This document shows, piece after piece, positions 17,166 to 24,864 of a DNA stretch of 44,363 nucleotides (position 1 is the stretch's first letter; each line of letters starts with the position of its first letter). Under the pieces are notes generated by a model. It did no database searches, was not told the origin of the DNA, and saw nothing but the letters and a program-made list of their open reading frames with translations. This DNA is from Beijerinckiaceae bacterium (GTDB lineage Bacteria > Pseudomonadota > Alphaproteobacteria > Rhizobiales > Beijerinckiaceae), in assembly GCA_030684835.1 (NCBI GenBank), contig JAUXWZ010000154.1:1-44363 (forward strand). The letters run 5' to 3'. The translations under genes and the position numbers were made by a program.

Positions 17166-17888
17166 ATGACGAGAATTATACTTGCGAGCGTGGACGCCAG
17201 CGCGAGCCTTGAATATGCGCTGCCCTTCGATGGCATTGATTATCTCAATTTCTTCACGTCATCAGGGGTTATGCTGCGCAATCTGGCGGGCGCTCAATCA
17301 ACTGCTATCGGTGCGCCGACAATCGCCGGCGGCGTGCTTGAAGCCAAATCCCGCACGAATTTCATTCGCACTTCGGCGGCTCAGTCAGCATTGGGCGGCA
17401 CACTCATTGCGGCGGCGCGGTGTGTTGACAATGCTTCGACTAACGCCTTGGCGCCTCGTATTATAAGCAGTTACTCGTCTGGCACGCTTCCCCTCGGGGG
17501 CGCGGGCCTGCTGCCGCGAAACGCAGTCAGCATGTCGGGCCTGCTGACGCTTAATGACGGCGGGGCATATGCAACGCACTGGACGGACAGATCCGCCACC
17601 TTCACGAATTGGGGTTTGTGGGCTTTCCGGTGGGAAGCGTCGGGCGTGGCCAGAGTCGAAAACCTGACGCTGGGCATCTCGTCAGAAACCACGCCAGCAA
17701 ATCCGATTGCTGTTTCGGCTAACCTCTATTGCATCGGCTCGGACAATCTGACCGGCGGCTCCAATTTTCTCGGTGAATCACAAATCGCGAGCGTCTGTAT
17801 TGTTTCCCGAAAGATCACAGATCTCGAGCTGACCGAGATAGCGGGCCGGATGCGCTCTGCGGCTGCGAAAAGCGGAATCACCGTTTAG
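17166..17888 (+). CDS. Tail fibre-associated protein, β-sandwich-like
   Basis: A 240-residue protein between the two receptor-binding proteins, starting at ATG 17166 after AAGGAA. It is rich in Ser, Ala, Thr and Gly. Segments such as NDGGAYATHWTDRS and NWGLWAFRWEASGVARVENLTLG resemble LamG-like sandwich modules, and it ends EIAGRMRSAAAKSGITV. It may decorate the spike or bind sugar. The family is not recognised with certainty. Confidence 0.6.
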   Translation: MTRIILASVDASASLEYALPFDGIDYLNFFTSSGVMLRNLAGAQSTAIGAPTIAGGVLEAKSRTNFIRTSAAQSALGGTLIAAARCVDNASTNALAPRIISSYSSGTLPLGGAGLLPRNAVSMSGLLTLNDGGAYATHWTDRSATFTNWGLWAFRWEASGVARVENLTLGISSETTPANPIAVSANLYCIGSDNLTGGSNFLGESQIASVCIVSRKITDLELTEIAGRMRSAAAKSGITV

Positions 17889-17929
17889 CTTCTGGCTATT
17901 GCCGAATAATCGAAAACTGGGGTGCAAGC

Positions 17930-19750
17930 ATGACGCTGCGCAGCGAAGTCGCGCGGGTTTTCCGCGACTATGTTACGGACCGGGTTCCCGCCACGGGCGA
18001 ACACGAGCCCGTTAAGCGGGAAATCCGGGACGTTCTCGGCGCGATGGGGGATGCGATAGGCGCGCTCGCGCTCGCAAGCGGGGGGCCGTCGCTCACCTTC
18101 GAAACCAAAGCCGCCGCCGACCTTTCGGTTGCTCACGATGACGGCGTGTCATCTTACATTTGGGGAGATCCAGACCCTGAATTGAATGGCGTTTATGTGC
18201 TTGACGCCGGTGCGTGGGCGTTCGCCGCTTCTTTCAGCACCTATTTCGCGACGGAAGCGGCGGAATCAGCCCGCGACCTCGCGCGTGAATTTGCTGAGAA
18301 CGCAGAGAATGATGAGGTTACCGGCTACACTGGCGAGTATTCGGCCCGCCATCACGCAGCCAAAGCCGCCGCGACGAAGGTTTCGGTAGACGAAACCGCT
18401 GCCATCGTTGCGGAAGACAAGGCGACAACGCAAACCAACACGGGCCTTGCTATCGAGGCGGCGACGCTGGCGCAGGAAGCAGCCGCCGCCGCCGACGCTT
18501 TGGTGTATGCGTCCGGCGCTGTGATTTACCCGTCCACTGCCGCAGGTTTGGCGGCGACAAGCGAGGGCAATTACTTCTACGTTCCCGCGCCAGGTGTGCT
18601 TATCATTTACCGGAATCTGTCCTCCGTCGCCGTCGAGCAAACCCGGATCGGACAGCCGCAGTTTCTTGCAGGATCGAACGCCGCGCCCGGCATAACGTTC
18701 GCTGGCGACACGAATACAGGATTCACGAACCCGGCTGCGGACGCCATCGGCATTGTCACCGGCGGGGCTGAACGGCTGCGGGTGCTCGCGGGCGGTAACA
18801 TCGGGATCGGTGGGGCCGGCAGCGCCGCAACAAATGTGCTAGTTGAGAGGCAGATCACCGGCTCCACGACAGCTTTCGGGTCCCGGCAGCTTCAGGTTGT
18901 CCAGTCGGGCGTTACTGCGGCGGCTTACGTCAACTCAACCACCATCGGCACTGTTGCTGCGGCGTTCACACTTCCCCTCCTGCGCCACTATCAAGCAGGG
19001 CAGGGTACGATTGGCGCGGGTTCCGCAGTCACGACGCAAACGGGCTTTCACGCAGACGCATCGTTGGTCGGCGCCGCGGCCAATTACGGTTTCTTCGGCG
19101 GGATTGGCAATGCGGCGAATCGCTGGAATTTCTATGCAGGCGGCAGCGCTCCGAATTATTTTGCTGGCAATGTTGGAATTGGTGTCACTGTTCCCGCCGC
19201 AAAGCTCGACGTAGACGGGTCGCTTCGCACCTCTGGCGTCGCCACTTTCATTCGGCCATCGGACCATTGGTCCACTAGCACTTCTTATTATAGTATCGGG
19301 TCGGCAGCTGCCCCGCTGGGGCAGTTAGACCATCACGGGTCTAGTGAAGTAACTCTTACTTCTAACGGATACCGGGGAGCGAGCGCGCTCTGGGTTTCGT
19401 ATGCGGCGGCCGGCAACACAGGCGCTGCGCAAATCGTAGCCGCGCCGAACGGGACTATCGATTTCAGAACTGAGGCTGTCAAAGCCACAGGGGCTTCGTC
19501 TAGCGTCACCAACCGCATGCGCATCACGGCTGCCGGGAACGTCGGCATCGGCAACATCGCGCCATCAACAACGCTTCACGTCACCGGCCCGATCCGCGTC
19601 GGCTCCTACACGGTCGCGACGGTCCCCTCAGCATCAACGGTCGGGGCCGGCTCTTTCATTTACGTATCCAACGAAACCGGCGGCGCGACCATAGCGTTCA
19701 GCGACGGCACAAATTGGCGTCGGCTCAGCGACCGCGCAATCATCTCCTAA
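17930..19750 (+). CDS. Second receptor-binding tail fibre
   Basis: A 606-residue fibre. Its N-terminus (VFRDYVTDRVPATGEHEPVK) is clearly related to that of the spike at 15203, indicating a common docking site. A helical Ala-rich stalk (about 100-190) follows. The β-rich shaft has fibre motifs: FAGDTNTGFTNPAADAIGIVTGG, AERLRVLAGGNIGIG, and later ITAAGNVGIGNIAPSTTLHV. The end (IAFSDGTNWRRLSDRAIIS) is a typical fibre tip; no S74 chaperone motif is seen. Two fibres with one anchor suggest two receptors. Ribosome site weak. Confidence 0.82.
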   Translation: MTLRSEVARVFRDYVTDRVPATGEHEPVKREIRDVLGAMGDAIGALALASGGPSLTFETKAAADLSVAHDDGVSSYIWGDPDPELNGVYVLDAGAWAFAASFSTYFATEAAESARDLAREFAENAENDEVTGYTGEYSARHHAAKAAATKVSVDETAAIVAEDKATTQTNTGLAIEAATLAQEAAAAADALVYASGAVIYPSTAAGLAATSEGNYFYVPAPGVLIIYRNLSSVAVEQTRIGQPQFLAGSNAAPGITFAGDTNTGFTNPAADAIGIVTGGAERLRVLAGGNIGIGGAGSAATNVLVERQITGSTTAFGSRQLQVVQSGVTAAAYVNSTTIGTVAAAFTLPLLRHYQAGQGTIGAGSAVTTQTGFHADASLVGAAANYGFFGGIGNAANRWNFYAGGSAPNYFAGNVGIGVTVPAAKLDVDGSLRTSGVATFIRPSDHWSTSTSYYSIGSAAAPLGQLDHHGSSEVTLTSNGYRGASALWVSYAAAGNTGAAQIVAAPNGTIDFRTEAVKATGASSSVTNRMRITAAGNVGIGNIAPSTTLHVTGPIRVGSYTVATVPSASTVGAGSFIYVSNETGGATIAFSDGTNWRRLSDRAIIS

Positions 19751-19825
19751 GCAAACCCTCTCAATTAGCCCTCTCGGACGCGCCTGCTTTCGCGCGTGCG
19801 AATGCAATTTCACAGGAGCATGTTT

Positions 19826-20356
19826 ATGGCTATCGAGCAGCAGTCCTTCCTCTACGAAGTTCTCATCCGTGGCGCGGCGGACGGGTCAATCGCTGGCGCT
19901 CATCAGATCCACGCCGAACGCATTGTCGATACAGAAACAGGCGCAGTACTTGCCGAGAAGATAATGGACGCGAAGCCGCTTGCCCTTGCGGACGTCGCGA
20001 GCCTGCTCGCGGAAAGCTTCGTCACCGACGCCGCTGTTATTGCCGCGCTGCAAATGCAGGTCGCGACGCTGACCGGCGAATTGGAAGAGGCCCGCGCTTC
20101 AAGGGATGCCGCTGCGCCGGGCGGGCCAAAGCCCGGCTCAGTTTCAAACATACAACTTCGCAAAGCCGTCAATCAGGTCGGACTGCGCGACGCGATTGAG
20201 GCGCACCTCAAGACGGCGCCGCATGACCTGCGCGATCTATGGGACTGGTCGGAATCCATTTCGGTCGACGCCCCGGAAATCATCGCGGCCTGCGCCGCGC
20301 TCGGCATCACCGATCAGCAGCGCACCGCGATATTCGAGGCCGCTGCGGCCCTCTAG
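19826..20356 (+). CDS. Phage protein downstream of fibre, function unknown
   Basis: A 176-residue protein. ATG 19826 is chosen because AGGAG (19814-19818) lies 7 bases upstream; the in-frame ATG at 19820 is too close. The N-terminal half (FLYEVLIRGAADGSIAGAHQ) is β-rich and resembles small proteins found after fibre genes. A coiled coil (ALQMQVATLTGELEEARASRD) follows. The C-terminal half has a helical ring-like segment with DLRDLWDWSE. It could be a fibre-assembly factor or structural protein. Confidence 0.6.
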   Translation: MAIEQQSFLYEVLIRGAADGSIAGAHQIHAERIVDTETGAVLAEKIMDAKPLALADVASLLAESFVTDAAVIAALQMQVATLTGELEEARASRDAAAPGGPKPGSVSNIQLRKAVNQVGLRDAIEAHLKTAPHDLRDLWDWSESISVDAPEIIAACAALGITDQQRTAIFEAAAAL

Positions 20357-20368
20357 AAGGAGTCGCCA

Positions 20369-21043
20369 ATGGACGTCCGTGCAATTCAAACCGAATTAAA
20401 ACGCTGCGGGTTCGATCCCGGGCCGATAGATGGCGCGTGGGGGGCAAAGACGCGTGCCGCCGTGCGCCGGTTCCAGGATGACCGCCGCCTCACTGTCGAC
20501 GGCCTTGTTGGGCCGCAAACCCTCAAGGCGCTGTTCCCCGCGGCGCACCCGATTGCGATCACCGCGTTGGAGCCGCCTTGGTATGCCGAAGCTAAGCGCC
20601 GCATGGGCCTGCACGAGGTCCGCGACAAGAAGGCCCTGTGGGATTGGCTGAAGAGCGACGGCAAGCAGCTGGGTGACCCTTCGAAGCTGCCTTGGTGCGG
20701 CGATTTCGTGGCCACGGCGCTCGCCCTTACGACGCCGGATGATCCACAGCCGACAAACCCCTATTGGGCGCAAAACTGGCAGAAGTTCGGCGTCCCGCTC
20801 GGCAAGCCAGCCCTTGGGGCCGTCCTCGTCTTCGTGCGCCCTGGCGGCGGCCATGTCGGCTTCTGCGCGGGCGCGGACTCCGCCTATTACGCCGTGCTGG
20901 GTGGCAACCAATCGAACGCAGTGACGATCGCGCGCATCGAGCGCTCGCGCTGCATTGGCATTCGCTGGCCAAAGACCTACCCGCTGCCGTCTTCGTTTGC
21001 CCTCGTCACGGCGGCCGGCGCGATCTCGAAGAACGAGGCCTGA
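20369..21043 (+). CDS. Endolysin: peptidoglycan-binding plus CHAP/NlpC-like amidase
   Basis: A 224-residue lysis enzyme. Residues 1-58 are a PG_binding_1 domain (AIQTELKRCGFDPGPIDGAW, then RRFQDDRRLTVDGLVGPQT). The rest is a TIGR02594-like cysteine hydrolase with LPWCGDF (nucleophile Cys about 110) and GGHVGF (His about 162). It should cleave the peptide part of the wall. There is no signal peptide, so it depends on the holin encoded just downstream. ATG follows AAGGAG. Confidence 0.88.
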   Translation: MDVRAIQTELKRCGFDPGPIDGAWGAKTRAAVRRFQDDRRLTVDGLVGPQTLKALFPAAHPIAITALEPPWYAEAKRRMGLHEVRDKKALWDWLKSDGKQLGDPSKLPWCGDFVATALALTTPDDPQPTNPYWAQNWQKFGVPLGKPALGAVLVFVRPGGGHVGFCAGADSAYYAVLGGNQSNAVTIARIERSRCIGIRWPKTYPLPSSFALVTAAGAISKNEA

Positions 21044-21088
21044 TCCGCGCGCCGGCGGTTCCGGCGCAAATCCCAGAAAGGAACCACG

Positions 21089-21187
21089 ATGAAAGTGGCC
21101 CGAACGGTCGCTGCGATCACTGTCGCGGCGCTGCCGGCGATCCTCCTTGCGGGCTGCGTCCTTCGCGACCTCCCGAAATACCTCTGA
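21089..21187 (+). CDS. Tiny lipoprotein, 32 aa
   Basis: A mini-gene with ATG 21089 after AGAAAGGAA and TGA at 21185-21187, 11 bases before the holin. The peptide is a signal sequence ending in the lipobox LLAGC (Cys at residue 23), followed by only 9 residues (VLRDLPKYL). After processing it would be a lipid-anchored decapeptide in the envelope. The ribosome site, lipobox and lysis-block location support reality. Role unknown; possibly a lysis helper, entericidin-like toxic peptide or relic of an outer spanin. Confidence 0.65.
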   Translation: MKVARTVAAITVAALPAILLAGCVLRDLPKYL

Positions 21188-21198
21188 AAGGAAAGACC

Positions 21199-21684
21199 AT
21201 GAAACTGTTCGCATACGCCTTCGCCGCAATGGCGCTCGCGGCTCTCACGCTGATCGCCGCACCTTGGCCCGCCTTCGCTCAGGACGGCGTCGTGACCGTC
21301 CCATGGGGCGATTGGATTGCCGGCGCTCTCGTCCACCTCCGTGACGCCGTGATCGCCGGCGTGGTTGCGCTGGTCGCATGGGCCGCTCGACGCCTCCCCA
21401 CGCAGATCGGTGAGATCGTCCTCGCCGCCCGCGTCGAGCAGCTGCTGACGCGCGCTGCTGACTACGGCATCGCCGCCGTCGGCGGCGCCATGAAGGGCAA
21501 AACGCTCGATGTGCGCACCACGAACCATGTGATCGAGGCGGCGGCGGAATACGCGATCGCCAATGCGCCGGCGCTGGTTGAGAAGCTGGGTGACACCTTG
21601 CGGCCGAAGCTTCTGGCCCGCCTGGCGCCTGTCGTGGGGATCGAGGTGACAGCCGAGTCCGTGGACGCTGCGGTGAGCCCGTGA
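21199..21684 (+). CDS. Holin, LLH family
   Basis: A 161-residue protein starting at ATG 21199 after GAAAGGAAAG. An N-terminal hydrophobic/signal-like segment (about 4-27, ending PAFAQ) is followed by a second membrane segment (DAVIAGVVALVAWAARRLP, about 49-67). The soluble part contains a helical domain (VEQLLTRAADYGIAAVGGAMKGK). This matches the LLH holin family, which permeabilises the inner membrane at the time of lysis. The start lies immediately after the tiny lipoprotein. The stop overlaps the next gene as GTGA. Confidence 0.75.
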   Translation: MKLFAYAFAAMALAALTLIAAPWPAFAQDGVVTVPWGDWIAGALVHLRDAVIAGVVALVAWAARRLPTQIGEIVLAARVEQLLTRAADYGIAAVGGAMKGKTLDVRTTNHVIEAAAEYAIANAPALVEKLGDTLRPKLLARLAPVVGIEVTAESVDAAVSP

Positions 21685-21980
21685 CAAGCGCTTTGTCGGC
21701 GCTTTTCGGGGTGTTTCTCAAGACGCTCTTTGAAGCGCTGGCCGGCGCCTTCCTCGCCAAGAAGGCGGACGACGATCGCTCCGCCGTCACACGCGAGGCC
21801 GGGGCGCTCGCCGCCGCCAACGAAACGAAGGACGTGATCAATGAAGTCGCTCAGAAGCAGGCTGCTCTCAACGCTCGGCCTACTGATGTTCTCGACATCG
21901 CTGCTGGGCTGCGCCGCGAAGCAGCTGCCGCCACCGGTGGCGATGGTCCAGCCGTCACAGGCGATCCGCTCGGTCGGTGA
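21681..21980 (+). CDS. Inner-membrane spanin (Rz-like), putative
   Basis: A 99-residue protein starting with GTG 21681 in a GTGA overlap with the holin. It has one N-terminal membrane segment (ALFGVFLKTLFEALAGAFL) and then a charged helical region (REAGALAAANETKDVINEVA). This is a short i-spanin layout. Its 3' 140 bases overlap, in another frame, a lipoprotein gene starting at 21841, which is the Rz/Rz1 arrangement. Together they should fuse inner and outer membrane in the last lysis step. Identification rests on architecture and overlap, not on sequence similarity. Confidence 0.62.
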   Translation: MTSALSALFGVFLKTLFEALAGAFLAKKADDDRSAVTREAGALAAANETKDVINEVAQKQAALNARPTDVLDIAAGLRREAAAATGGDGPAVTGDPLGR

Positions 21981-22173
21981 GGCCGCACGGCGTACGGAGA
22001 TCCAGCGCCAGATAGCTGCGGTCTGCCCGACGCCGACGCAATGGACGGCAGCGCAAAAGTTGCTCGTCGCCGGCTTCATCGAAAAGAACGCGGGCGAAGC
22101 GGGGAATGATCTTCTCGCCCGTGAATGGAGCCGCCTCGACGCGGGCGCCAAACTCTGCCGAGGGCCTTCATGA
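21841..22173 (+). CDS. Outer-membrane lipoprotein spanin (Rz1-like), putative
   Basis: A 110-residue lipoprotein: signal peptide MKSLRSRLLSTLGLLMFSTS, then lipobox LLGC (Cys about 24) and a Pro-rich start (AAKQLPPPVAMVQP). Its first 140 bases lie inside the +1 frame of the Rz-like gene. The mature region has helices such as WTAAQKLLVAGFIEKNAGEAGN. It should pair with the inner spanin. The mature part (about 87 residues) is longer than classical Rz1, so a distinct envelope lipoprotein is an alternative. Confidence 0.65.
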   Translation: MKSLRSRLLSTLGLLMFSTSLLGCAAKQLPPPVAMVQPSQAIRSVGEAARRTEIQRQIAAVCPTPTQWTAAQKLLVAGFIEKNAGEAGNDLLAREWSRLDAGAKLCRGPS

Positions 22174-22637
22174 TTATTCTGCGCGTCATACGCGGCATCC
22201 ACGAGCATTTCCCTGCGCGCGCCTCGGAGTGGGCGCTGGCCCTGATGCTGTTCAACCTGGGGCTAGTCCTCGCCATGCCGCAGGAAACGATGATGGAGTC
22301 GGCCAGTTTGTCAGGGCTGGCGCGCATCGCGTCCGAGGAGGTCTGGGCAGGGGCGTTGCTGCTTATCGGCATCGTTCGCTTGCTGGCGCTGATCATCAAC
22401 GGGACGTTCGCGCATGCGAAATATGGAAGGTGGTCGCCGCATGTGCGCGCGTTTCTCGCGTTGGTAAGCTGTTTCTTTTGGATGCAAATCGCGGTTGGGC
22501 TCACATTGTCACCGACAATTGCGACTGGAATTGGAATTTATCCCGTCCTTCTCGCGCTCGATATGTACAACACGGCGCGCGCTTCTGGCGACGCCGCCTT
22601 GATAGATAGGGCGCGACATGACGATCGGGATCGCTAA
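22170..22637 (+). CDS. Small multi-pass membrane protein, unknown
   Basis: A 155-residue protein starting at ATG 22170 in an ATGA overlap with the lipoprotein. Three to four hydrophobic segments are visible: ASEWALALMLFNLGLVLAMP, WAGALLLIGIVRLLALIIN, and a pair in AFLALVSCFFWMQIAVGL and GIYPVLLALDMY. It may be an antiholin/pinholin partner or a superinfection-exclusion protein. No family recognised. Its end overlaps the next gene by 20 bases. Confidence 0.6.
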   Translation: MIILRVIRGIHEHFPARASEWALALMLFNLGLVLAMPQETMMESASLSGLARIASEEVWAGALLLIGIVRLLALIINGTFAHAKYGRWSPHVRAFLALVSCFFWMQIAVGLTLSPTIATGIGIYPVLLALDMYNTARASGDAALIDRARHDDRDR

Positions 22638-22992
22638 TCTGACTGCGGAAACCGTCATCGGGTTTCTGGGGATCTTCGTCGGCACGGTGGCTTCGTCGGC
22701 GCTCTGGTATTGGAAGAACTACAGATCGCCAGAGCCTGCGCGCAAGGTCGCTGAAAGTCTTGTCATGTCGTCTGGCGTCATTGCCGATATGGCGCCAGTG
22801 CGCGAGGCAGCTGCTGCGCTGAATCGGATTGCACACGTTCTTGAGCGTGCGCAAAATACGATGGACGATGAATTGGAAGAACGCCGCCGCCTTCGGCATG
22901 TACTGGACGAAATCCGTCAGTGCATGGAGGGGAGCGCGCAGTCCGTACGAACGGCGGAAAACCGGAGCCATAGGCAAGAGGAACGCGGGTAG
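22618..22992 (+). CDS. Single-pass membrane protein with coiled coil, unknown
   Basis: A 124-residue protein: one N-terminal membrane helix (VIGFLGIFVGTVASSALWYW) and then a long charged helix with coiled-coil character (ALNRIAHVLERAQNTMDDEL; EERRRLRHVLDEIRQCMEG). The topology resembles an inner spanin, and it could be a second envelope-spanning lysis factor or an exclusion protein. The start lies inside the preceding gene, so the two are translationally linked. Unrecognised family. Confidence 0.6.
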   Translation: MTIGIANLTAETVIGFLGIFVGTVASSALWYWKNYRSPEPARKVAESLVMSSGVIADMAPVREAAAALNRIAHVLERAQNTMDDELEERRRLRHVLDEIRQCMEGSAQSVRTAENRSHRQEERG

Positions 22993-23025
22993 CGGGCGCT
23001 CATTGGCGGGCTGCAGAGGATCCGC

Positions 23026-24381
23026 ATGAAATCCCCCAGCGTCGTATTTCGCTCGCTCTCCATCACGGGGCGGCGCGTGAGTTTGCTACCACTCAAACAG
23101 TTTGCTAGACACCCCTCGTTGAAGCAGGCGAAAAAAACGTGGGCATCTGTGAGTATGGATCAGGCAACGAAATTTCACGCAAAGCTTCAAGCGGTCTGCA
23201 GTGAGTCATTCGAGCACACCCTCAATAAAGACTTTCGACTCAATCGCGGGGCAACCGTCGCTGCATTTTTGAGCGACAACACTCAGCTTGAAGATGCGGC
23301 AAATTCCCTTTCGCGCGGCGAATTTTCCGATACTAGGATGGGCGAAGTCCTTTACGATATTGTTTTTGAATGCTGGGTAAGGCGTCCTGCGTTCTGGACT
23401 GCGATGGGGCCAAACAGAGAAGCTTACGCGGAGCTTCGCCGAAATGTGCACCTAATCGCTGAGGGGCATGATTATCTCTTTACGGATGTGGCATTAGGGT
23501 CTCTCGCTTTCTTGGCTGGCAATAGTGATCAGTCTTGTGGCCATTATCGAAAGGCGGCGAAGCGATCTTCCGAAGGCGGCTATCTCGATCAGCCTTCATG
23601 GGGCGTGCACACCGTGTCGTCGCAGTCGGAACTTCTGACGTTGGACGGTCCTCTCTTGCCGAGCTGGCTGGGGAAGTTAGATATTGTATCCGCGCCTTCT
23701 GGCGACGGCCCGCTATATCTTGTCACATGTGACGAGGTCTATTTAGCGGCTTTTGGGGCTGGATTGGTCGAGAGCGTAGCTGCCCGCAGCCCCTCAAAGC
23801 GGGTCCATTTCCACATAATGAATCCAACGAGATTTACGAACGCTGAAATGGCGCGGCTGGAAGGGGTGGGTGTAAAACTCGGCTTTTCAACAGAAGAGTT
23901 CTCCGCCAAGGACATCCGCCCGGTTTATACAGCCATCCGCTTCCTGCGGATGGCGGAGCTTTTGGATGAACTCCGGTGTCCAATTATCAGCTTTGATGCC
24001 GACGCCACATTGACCGGCGACCTCGTCGGCGAAGTGATGCTTGCTGGCGGACCCATGGGATTTCGCAGATTCCCAGCATTTCCAGGCTTCCATCCTTGGA
24101 GGAAAGCATCAGCCGGTCTCGTTTATGCCGGAAACAACGACGCTACCCGTCAGTTTTTCAATCTCGTTTCGATGGTGCTGACATCCAAACTCGATCCTTC
24201 TCATGGGCGGAATTGGTGGGTGGACCAGAACGCGCTCAATGCATCCATCGATTATTTGACCCGCTTCACCAATGTCCGCTGGGGAAACCTCGGTCCAGCG
24301 GCGGCGCGATGTATAAACTTTATTGAGAGGAAAGGAGATGTCCTCGCGATGGCGCGAAGCCGCGTCACTGGTGAGTTCTGA
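23026..24381 (+). CDS. Putative glycosyltransferase (GT-A fold), lysogenic-conversion candidate
   Basis: A 451-residue protein, last gene before attR. The N-terminal ~220 residues are helical and unfamiliar. The C-terminal half looks like a nucleotide-diphospho-sugar transferase: SKRVHFHIMN (about 258-266), RFLRMAELL (about 305-313), the DxD motif in ISFDADATL (Asp 324 and 326), and WWVDQNAL (about 397-404), the pattern of GT8-like acceptor/donor loops. No membrane helices. It may modify host surface glycans and change phage receptors. The catalytic assignment rests on the DxD and loop pattern. It has somewhat lower GC and different codon use from the tail genes, consistent with a moron gene. 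Confidence 0.65.
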   Translation: MKSPSVVFRSLSITGRRVSLLPLKQFARHPSLKQAKKTWASVSMDQATKFHAKLQAVCSESFEHTLNKDFRLNRGATVAAFLSDNTQLEDAANSLSRGEFSDTRMGEVLYDIVFECWVRRPAFWTAMGPNREAYAELRRNVHLIAEGHDYLFTDVALGSLAFLAGNSDQSCGHYRKAAKRSSEGGYLDQPSWGVHTVSSQSELLTLDGPLLPSWLGKLDIVSAPSGDGPLYLVTCDEVYLAAFGAGLVESVAARSPSKRVHFHIMNPTRFTNAEMARLEGVGVKLGFSTEEFSAKDIRPVYTAIRFLRMAELLDELRCPIISFDADATLTGDLVGEVMLAGGPMGFRRFPAFPGFHPWRKASAGLVYAGNNDATRQFFNLVSMVLTSKLDPSHGRNWWVDQNALNASIDYLTRFTNVRWGNLGPAAARCINFIERKGDVLAMARSRVTGEF

Positions 24382-24496
24382 CCCCCCGCAGACAGCTGAC
24401 GCGTTTTGCAATCGGCCCGTATTCCCTTTGTTTTCAATGACGCGAAGTGACAGCCTTTTGCAGCTAACCCGTTGAAATGACTTAAAACGATGGCGC

Positions 24497-24541
24497 CTCT
24501 TAATCAGCGGGTCCCAGGTTCGAGCCCTGGTGCGCCCACCA
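24497..24541 (+). other. attR: 3' fragment of tRNA-Lys(CUU)
   Basis: CTCTTAA (24497-24503) is a Lys(CUU) anticodon loop. It is followed by TCAGC, the variable region GGGTCC, the T arm (CAGGTTCGAGCCCTG) and the acceptor strand TGCGCCCACCA. The 5' half of a tRNA is missing: before the loop the sequence is phage-like (AACGATGGCGC) and cannot form the anticodon stem. This is what a tyrosine integrase leaves when it recombines at the anticodon loop and restores the tRNA at the other end. The intact tRNA-Lys gene should lie at attL outside the window. Confidence 0.85.
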
Positions 24542-24678
24542 TCGAAATCAAAAGACTAATCTGAAGTCCGGGTGGTGGCGAGAGAACGTAGCGACAACGA
24601 ATAGACCGGCATCCACTGAGAAGCCGAAACCTTGCCGCGTCTGTTCGAGCCGAGTTTATGGCGACGAGCCGCCTCTGA

Positions 24679-24801
24679 TCAGAGCCAGACGATCACTGTC
24701 GCAGCAATGCAGATTGCTGACATGAAGGTGTGTGCGCATCCGTCGTAGCGGGTGTGGAGTCGCCTCCAGTCCTTGAGGCGGCCAGACGTGTTCTCGATAT
24801 C
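24679..24801 (-). pseudogene. IS5-family transposase remnant (C-terminal end)
   Basis: On the minus strand, about 40 residues match the conserved end of IS5-family (IS427-type) transposases: ENTSGRLKDWRRLHTRYDG, then CAHTFMSAICIAATVIVWL and a stop at 24679. The DDE core upstream of it is missing, so only the last part of the element survives. It lies 140 bases beyond attR and records past insertion at the tRNA locus. Confidence 0.85.
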
Positions 24802-24864
24802 CCTGAGATCACCTGCGATCACCCACCCGCGGAACGCCATGCGGAAACGGAAAGAACAGTTCAA

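Larger units (their letters stand above)
1..24541 (+). mobile_element. Prophage, right-hand (late-gene) part; left end outside window
   Basis: Every gene from the HNH nuclease to the glycosyltransferase lies on the + strand in canonical siphophage order: packaging, head, connector, tail, receptor binding, lysis, accessory gene. Many neighbours overlap by 4 bases (ATGA or GTGA) or 1 base, as in co-translated phage operons. The right boundary is a 3' tRNA-Lys fragment ending at 24541. After it the sequence changes to decayed IS DNA and metabolic genes on both strands. Integrase, repressor and replication genes are not visible and should lie to the left. All structural genes look intact, so the element may still form particles. 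Confidence 0.93.
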
